Assembly (NCBI GenBank): GCA_032095175.1
Contig: DAMCZI010000012.1
Span: 1-64,000, forward strand
DNA: 64,000 bases
Direction of reading: 5' to 3'
Origin: DAMCZI01 sp032095175
GTDB lineage: Bacteria; Bacillota; Clostridia; Clostridiales; Caloramatoraceae
Part shown: piece by piece, positions 59,952 through 64,000 of the stretch
How the letters are laid out: the number at the start of each line of letters is the position of its first letter
How positions within the stretch are numbered: the stretch's first letter is position 1
Notes under the pieces: model-generated
Told to the model about the DNA's origin: nothing
Databases searched by the model: none
What the model saw: the letters and a program-made list of their open reading frames with translations, nothing else
Translations under genes and position numbers: made by a program

Positions 59952-61619
59952 TTAAGCTATAAGCTTTAAAATAGATTGTGCCTGCTGGTTTGCACTTGCA
60001 AGCATCGCCTGTGCTGCCTGAGATAAAATATTATCTTTTGAAAGCTTCATCATCTCTTTAGCCATATCAGCATCACGAATTCTTGATTCAGAAGCTGTAA
60101 GATTCTCATTTGTGTTGTTAGTTGCCATAAGTGCATGCTCTAATCTGTTTTGGATTGCTCCAAATCGTGACCTTTCATATGAAACTCTCTCTATGGCATT
60201 ATCAAAACCTTCAATCGCACCCTGTGCATTATTAGTAACATCCACTGATGATATCGCAAGACTGTCTGATGTCACATTGGAAAGCTTAACCTCCAAGGAT
60301 ATGGAAGCATTTGCACCAATCTGCAATGATAAAACTGCAGCCTCTCCAGCTGTATCCATTACAGGCCATATTTCATTAAAGCCTGAAAGAGGGTCTGCTG
60401 TTGGAGTTGCTGTTGGAGTATCTGGGACTGCTGCAGCAGCGTTCTTTCCTGCACCACCATCAGCATCTAGTCCTCCTATCGCCCCTGTATCAGCATTAGA
60501 CAAGTCCATTTTGTTTATTATATAGTCATCTCCATTAGTAGTAAAATCTGTTACAAATCCAGTTAACCCTCCTACGTAAGCACCATGCGCTATGTTTTTC
60601 AATGCATCATCAAGGGTTAAAGTTGGATTACTTTTAAGATAGTCAAATACTTCTTTTATACCTGTACCCCCAGCATCCTGTATATGGTCATGGAGATATC
60701 GCACTGCAGTATACCCTCCAGAATAATGTATACTGTCATTTACCCATCCACCAGAAATAGTATTCGCAATATTGCCTGCATTTGCTGTTCCACCATCTCC
60801 AACTACTCTTTCATCTGCTCCATGTATAAACTCAGCAGTACCTTCCTTAAACCATGTAGGAAGACTTGCAAAGTTCATCGTTCTTGCCATGGTAGCATGA
60901 ACAAGCTCATGGGCTAAAATTCTGTCATTATAATATGGTGCTGTACCTCCATTAGGCTCCGAAACTGGTACAAAATCACTCATATCAACATGAAGCTCAA
61001 GGTTATACCCCTTTCCGCTGCCATCAATATTGTATTGTACAAAAGCCAATGTTCCTCCTGGAGAACCTGGATCTAATTCAATTTTTAAATTTGCTCCATC
61101 AGCAGTTAGACCATATTTATCCTTAATAAGATTTTCTGCATTCTTAAGCCATGATTTTTGCAGCCAATCAATTACTGCCTGTTTGTCACTGCCTGATACT
61201 GTTTCTGCATTTAAAAGCTTTATTGTATTAAATTCTGTATTATTTGCTATTCTATCTATTTCATTTTTTATTTGGTTTATTTCATCTTGAATTTTTCCTT
61301 TATCATCCTTTGTTAATGTACCATTAGCAGCCTGCACAGATAATTCTCTTCCTCTTTGAAGAAGACTGTGTACCTCATTTAATCCACCCTCTGCAGTTTG
61401 TATTAAAGAAATTCCGTCTTGTATGTTCCTTGATGCTTGTCCCAATCCTCTAATTTGAGCCCTCATCTTTTCCGATATTGAAAGCCCTGCTGCATCATCT
61501 GCTGCATTATTGATTCTCAAACCAGAAGCTAATTTACCAGTGGTTTTACCTATCTTATTTGTATTAATTCCAATATTTCTTAGAGCATTTAGTGCCGATA
61601 TATTATTGTTAATCCTCAT
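59952..61619 (-). CDS. Flagellinolysin-type flagellin with internal zinc metallopeptidase
   Basis: A 555-residue flagellin. Residues 1-140 are the conserved D0/D1 N-terminus (MRINNNISALNALRNIGINT, SGLRINNAADDAAGLSISEK, NRELSVQ-like RELSVQAANGTLT) and 460-555 the matching C-terminus (ERSRFGAIQNRLEHA, DADMAKEM, LSQAAQAMLASANQQAQSILKLI). The variable region between them is a peptidase: HELVH at 237-241 gives the two zinc His and the catalytic Glu, and Glu259 in WFKEGTAEF is the likely third ligand, as in gluzincins and M9-like collagenases. A Pro/Thr-rich linker (398-411) follows. The family (enzymatically active flagella) is known from clostridia. GAGGAGG precedes the ATG and a sigma-D promoter lies upstream. 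Confidence 0.95.
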   Translation of the reverse strand: MRINNNISALNALRNIGINTNKIGKTTGKLASGLRINNAADDAAGLSISEKMRAQIRGLGQASRNIQDGISLIQTAEGGLNEVHSLLQRGRELSVQAANGTLTKDDKGKIQDEINQIKNEIDRIANNTEFNTIKLLNAETVSGSDKQAVIDWLQKSWLKNAENLIKDKYGLTADGANLKIELDPGSPGGTLAFVQYNIDGSGKGYNLELHVDMSDFVPVSEPNGGTAPYYNDRILAHELVHATMARTMNFASLPTWFKEGTAEFIHGADERVVGDGGTANAGNIANTISGGWVNDSIHYSGGYTAVRYLHDHIQDAGGTGIKEVFDYLKSNPTLTLDDALKNIAHGAYVGGLTGFVTDFTTNGDDYIINKMDLSNADTGAIGGLDADGGAGKNAAAAVPDTPTATPTADPLSGFNEIWPVMDTAGEAAVLSLQIGANASISLEVKLSNVTSDSLAISSVDVTNNAQGAIEGFDNAIERVSYERSRFGAIQNRLEHALMATNNTNENLTASESRIRDADMAKEMMKLSKDNILSQAAQAMLASANQQAQSILKLIA

Positions 61620-61664
61620 ATTTCACCTCCTCATCCTCTGTATTCCGCAAATAATACTATATTT

Positions 61665-61692
61665 TTATCGGTTTAAAGCATTAAATTCTTTA
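61665..61692 (-). promoter_or_regulatory. Sigma-D (sigma-28) type promoter of the flagellin gene
   Basis: Minus strand TAAA (61692-61689), 16-bp spacer, ACCGATAA (61672-61665), against the consensus TAAA-N15-GCCGATAA. It is 45 bp before the ATG and shows class-III flagellar control. Confidence 0.8.
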
Positions 61693-61715
61693 ATATGAAA
61701 TGTGTAATAACTATA

Positions 61716-61756
61716 AAAACTCAATGCTTGTGGTAATCCATCAAACATTGAGTTTT
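61716..61756. terminator. Hairpin upstream of the flagellin promoter
   Basis: AAAACTCAATG (61716-61726) pairs with CATTGAGTTTT (61746-61756). It may insulate the flagellin promoter from transcription entering on the minus strand. Confidence 0.65.
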
Positions 61757-61881
61757 ATATTACATATTATCCACAGACAAAATATTTTTTGCCCACATTA
61801 TCCACGGCTTAATCCGCATTTTCATAATCAAATAGGGGATAATTTTTTTATGCCTCGGAATCTATATATTTCCCTAAATTC

Positions 61882-61926
61882 ATATAACGCAATAATATCT
61901 TAATTTAAAATCTTTATTGCGTTATA
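61882..61926. repeat. Half copy of element R1 (hairpin 2 only)
   Basis: TATAACGCAATA (61882-) pairs with TATTGCGTTATA (to 61926), with the AATCTTTATTGCG block shared with the copies at 29645 and 42878. Confidence 0.7.
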
Positions 61927-62037
61927 TATAGCTAATAAGGAATAATGTACATTATACCTGTTGTTGAAACTTTAATATTTATGCTTCATACTAATGATGT
62001 ATAATATTATATATGTTATAGGTATTTGTTTGTTTAT

Positions 62038-62145
62038 ATTAATTGCACTATAGATTTTACATTAAGAGTTGTGCGATTAATAAGTCGGGGAAAGGATTTC
62101 GCATAAATGTTTAGGGTCAAGCAATGTAGGATCATTTATGCAAAA
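62038..62145 (-). repeat. Double-hairpin element R1, copy G
   Basis: H2: ATTAATTGCAC (62038-) with GTGCGATTAAT (62071-62081). H1: TTTCGCATAAATG (62097-62109) with CATTTATGCAAAA (62133-62145). The loop TTTAGGGTCAAGCAATGTAGGAT is the complement of that in copies A and C. It ends 21 bp before the exonuclease start codon. Confidence 0.85.
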
Positions 62146-62165
62146 CATCTAGAAGGGAGAATCAA

Positions 62166-63101
62166 ATGAATTTTGTTGCAATAGATTTTGAAACAGCAAA
62201 TGAGAAAAGAAATAGTGCATGTTCTCTAGGAATTGCTGTTGTTAAAAACAATAAAATTGTTGAGGAAAAATATTGGCTCATAAAGCCTTATGAAATGCGA
62301 TTTGAGCCTATGAATATATGGATTCATGGTATTACAGAAAATGATGTTATAAATGAACCGCAAATGGATGCGCTTTGGTGCGAAATAAAACCTTACCTAG
62401 AAAATAGTTTTGTTGTTGCACACAATGCTTCCTTTGACCTTAGCGTGCTGCGTAACACATTAGATTCATATGGAATACCCTATCCTGAGTTAAAGTATTC
62501 CTGCACAGTAATAATGTCACAACTCTTTTACACCGGGCTTCCTAATCATAAGCTTAACACCGTTGCAAATCACCTTGGGATAAGCTTTAAACATCATAAT
62601 GCCCTTGAAGATGCAGTTGTCGCTGCTAGAATACTTATAGATATACTAGATGAGCTTAAAATAAACACAATAGAGGAATTGAGCAGCAGGATGGGTCTGA
62701 AAATTGGCGCATTATACGAGGGTGGCTACACCTGTTCCGGAAAGATAAAGGATTTTACTCTAGAGAAAACCAGCTCTAGAAAAACAAAAGAAAACAAGGC
62801 TTGTTCTAAATGCAGCAGAAATTTAGGGCGTGCTTTTTCAAATAAAACTGTTGTAATTACAGGTCCACTGGAATCAATGTCCAGATCAGATGCAATGCAG
62901 AGAATTATTGACGCCGGCGGAATAGTTGGAAGTAGTGTAACAAGGAAGACTCATTACCTTGTTACAAGGATTCACAACATAGAAAAGCTTGCCCACAATA
63001 TGAAGAGCACTAAATTGAAAAAAGCTGAGATGCTAATAAATACTGGACAGGATATAAAAATCCTGTCAGAGGATGAATTTTTGGATATGCTTAACAAATA
63101 G
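62166..63101 (+). CDS. DnaQ-like 3'-5' exonuclease with C-terminal BRCT domain
   Basis: A 311-residue DNA-processing protein. The DEDDh exonuclease covers residues 1-170: AIDFETAN (Exo I), VVAHNASFDLSVL (Exo II) and HNALEDAVVAARIL (Exo III). A linker with a CSKC motif (KACSKCSRN, about 214) leads to a BRCT domain (about 225-310: FSNKTVVITGPLESMSRSDAMQRIIDAGGIVGSSVTRKTHYLV). The combination is known from Firmicute stand-alone proofreading or repair exonucleases. GAAGGGAG precedes the ATG. The R1 element immediately upstream would be in or next to its promoter. recQ follows after another R1 hairpin. Confidence 0.9.
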   Translation: MNFVAIDFETANEKRNSACSLGIAVVKNNKIVEEKYWLIKPYEMRFEPMNIWIHGITENDVINEPQMDALWCEIKPYLENSFVVAHNASFDLSVLRNTLDSYGIPYPELKYSCTVIMSQLFYTGLPNHKLNTVANHLGISFKHHNALEDAVVAARILIDILDELKINTIEELSSRMGLKIGALYEGGYTCSGKIKDFTLEKTSSRKTKENKACSKCSRNLGRAFSNKTVVITGPLESMSRSDAMQRIIDAGGIVGSSVTRKTHYLVTRIHNIEKLAHNMKSTKLKKAEMLINTGQDIKILSEDEFLDMLNK

Positions 63102-63167
63102 ATTAATGAGCATTTATGTATATTTTATATTTAAAGTGCAATAATCCTAATGTTTAAATAACTATGA

Positions 63168-63217
63168 TTTCACATAAATGTTTGGATCGGGCAGTGTAGA
63201 ATCATTTATGCGAAACA
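63168..63217 (-). repeat. Half copy of element R1 (hairpin 1 only), upstream of recQ
   Basis: TTTCACATAAATG (63168-63180) pairs with CATTTATGCGAAA (63204-63216, one mismatch), and the loop TTTGGATCGGGCAGTGTAGAAT matches the R1 loop. It ends 22 bp before the recQ start. Confidence 0.75.
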
Positions 63218-63238
63218 TATGGATACACGGAGGTTTTT

Positions 63239-64000
63239 ATGATAGATAAAGCAAAACAAATTCTTAAAAAATACTACGGTTATGATTCCTTTAGGGAAGG
63301 TCAGGAGAAGGTAATAAAAAGTATTCTTGAAGGAAAGGATACCTTTGCAATAATGCCTACTGGAGCAGGAAAATCCATTTGCTATCAGATACCTGCCATG
63401 CTGTTTTCAGGCATTACCATTGTAATATCCCCACTTATATCCCTTATGAAGGATCAGGTTGACTCCCTTATAAGCCTTGGAATACCGGCCTCCTTTATAA
63501 ATAGCTCCTTAAGCTATTTAGAGGTTCAAAGGAGAATCTATGGTGCTTCGAAAGGAGAATACAAGCTTTTGTATGTAGCCCCTGAAAGGCTTGAATCACC
63601 TGATTTTATGGAACTTACGGCAGAGCTTGGCATATCCCTTGTTGCAATAGATGAAGCCCACTGTGTTTCCCAATGGGGTCATGATTTTAGACCAAGCTAC
63701 CGTTCAATCCCTCCATTTATAAAAAATATTAAAAACACTCCTGTTGTTTCTGCATTTACTGCAACAGCAACAGAAAATGTTAAAAATGATGTTGTAAATC
63801 TTCTTGAACTAAAAGGTCCAAATGTATATGTAACAGGCTTTAACCGTGAAAACCTCACATTTACATTGATAAAGGGTGAAAATAAAAAAGACTACCTATT
63901 AAGGTTTCTATCTAATAATAAAAACAACTCTGGAATCATCTACGCAGCAACAAGGAAAGAGGTTGATACTCTCTATTCAACTCTTTTAAAAAAAGGTTTT
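63239..64000 (+). CDS. recQ: ATP-dependent DNA helicase RecQ, 5' part (truncated by window end)
   Basis: The first 254 codons of a RecQ helicase, open to the edge of the window. The DEXH helicase domain is unmistakable: YYGYDSFREGQEKVI (RecQ motif 0), MPTGAGKSICYQIPA (Walker A), ISPLISLMKDQVD (Ia), LLYVAPERLE, VAIDEAHCVSQWGHDFRP (motif II and the RecQ aromatic-rich loop) and AFTATATENV (motif III). An ACGGAGG site precedes the ATG. RecQ unwinds recombination and replication intermediates. The RQC and HRDC parts lie outside the window. Confidence 0.96.
   Translation, partial: MIDKAKQILKKYYGYDSFREGQEKVIKSILEGKDTFAIMPTGAGKSICYQIPAMLFSGITIVISPLISLMKDQVDSLISLGIPASFINSSLSYLEVQRRIYGASKGEYKLLYVAPERLESPDFMELTAELGISLVAIDEAHCVSQWGHDFRPSYRSIPPFIKNIKNTPVVSAFTATATENVKNDVVNLLELKGPNVYVTGFNRENLTFTLIKGENKKDYLLRFLSNNKNNSGIIYAATRKEVDTLYSTLLKKGF

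Overview
The window looks like a chromosomal stretch of a low-GC, endospore-forming, motile anaerobic Firmicute, most likely Clostridium sensu lato. Evidence: AT-rich intergenic DNA, AGGAGG ribosome-binding sites, frequent TTG/GTG starts, an alpha/beta small acid-soluble spore protein, AddAB recombination nuclease, an [FeFe]-hydrogenase-like protein, an AsnA T-box, a TPP riboswitch and a uviAB-type holin/sigma pair. No rRNA, tRNA, CRISPR array or intact insertion sequence was seen. The window is mainly housekeeping chromosome with accessory islands.

Layout. 0.2-7.3 kb (minus): asnA behind a T-box, a putative glycosidase with a membrane partner, a GerMN-like lipoprotein, and cysS behind an unusual leader. 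That leader holds a 26-codon peptide with six consecutive Cys codons, followed by two terminators. 7.3-11.1 kb (minus): an acetyltransferase, a truncated gpmA, small membrane proteins and an agr-type quorum-sensing locus in the order agrD-agrC-agrB plus a 43-codon ORF. 11.2-17.4 kb (plus): an acetyltransferase, a PAP2/VTT/glycosyltransferase membrane cluster and a two-component system. 17.5-18.3 kb (minus): uviA/uviB homologues with no toxin gene nearby. 19-29.5 kb (minus): EamA transporter, addA, addB, Uma2 protein and an ABC half-transporter. 29.9-35.4 kb (plus): a two-component system followed by an ABC ATPase and FtsX-type permease.

35.8-53 kb mixes housekeeping and conserved hypothetical genes: M28 peptidase, AIM24, DUF2804, DUF3793, amidohydrolase, PAP2, pepD, DUF2922/DUF1659, a SASP, a methyltransferase, a hydrogenase-like protein with a BFD-like partner, thiT with its TPP riboswitch, a DUF5050 lipoprotein and an LCP protein. 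53.5-59.4 kb (plus) is a compact seven-gene operon: SCP2-like, class-III aminotransferase, split transketolase, second SCP2-like, VOC protein, TetR regulator. A TetR-like operator precedes it, and its product is unknown. 59.95-61.6 kb (minus) encodes a flagellin with a HExxH metallopeptidase inserted in its variable region (flagellinolysin type), behind a sigma-D-like promoter. The window ends with a DnaQ/BRCT exonuclease and the start of recQ.

Three families of intergenic palindromes recur: a double-hairpin element at nine loci, a longer palindrome with TATAT.GTTGCA ends at three loci (one inside the cysS leader), and a GGCAGCCATATAA hairpin at two loci. The strongest candidates for undescribed biology are the cysteine-codon attenuator of cysS, the aminotransferase/transketolase/SCP2 operon, the rearranged agr locus and the double-hairpin repeat family.
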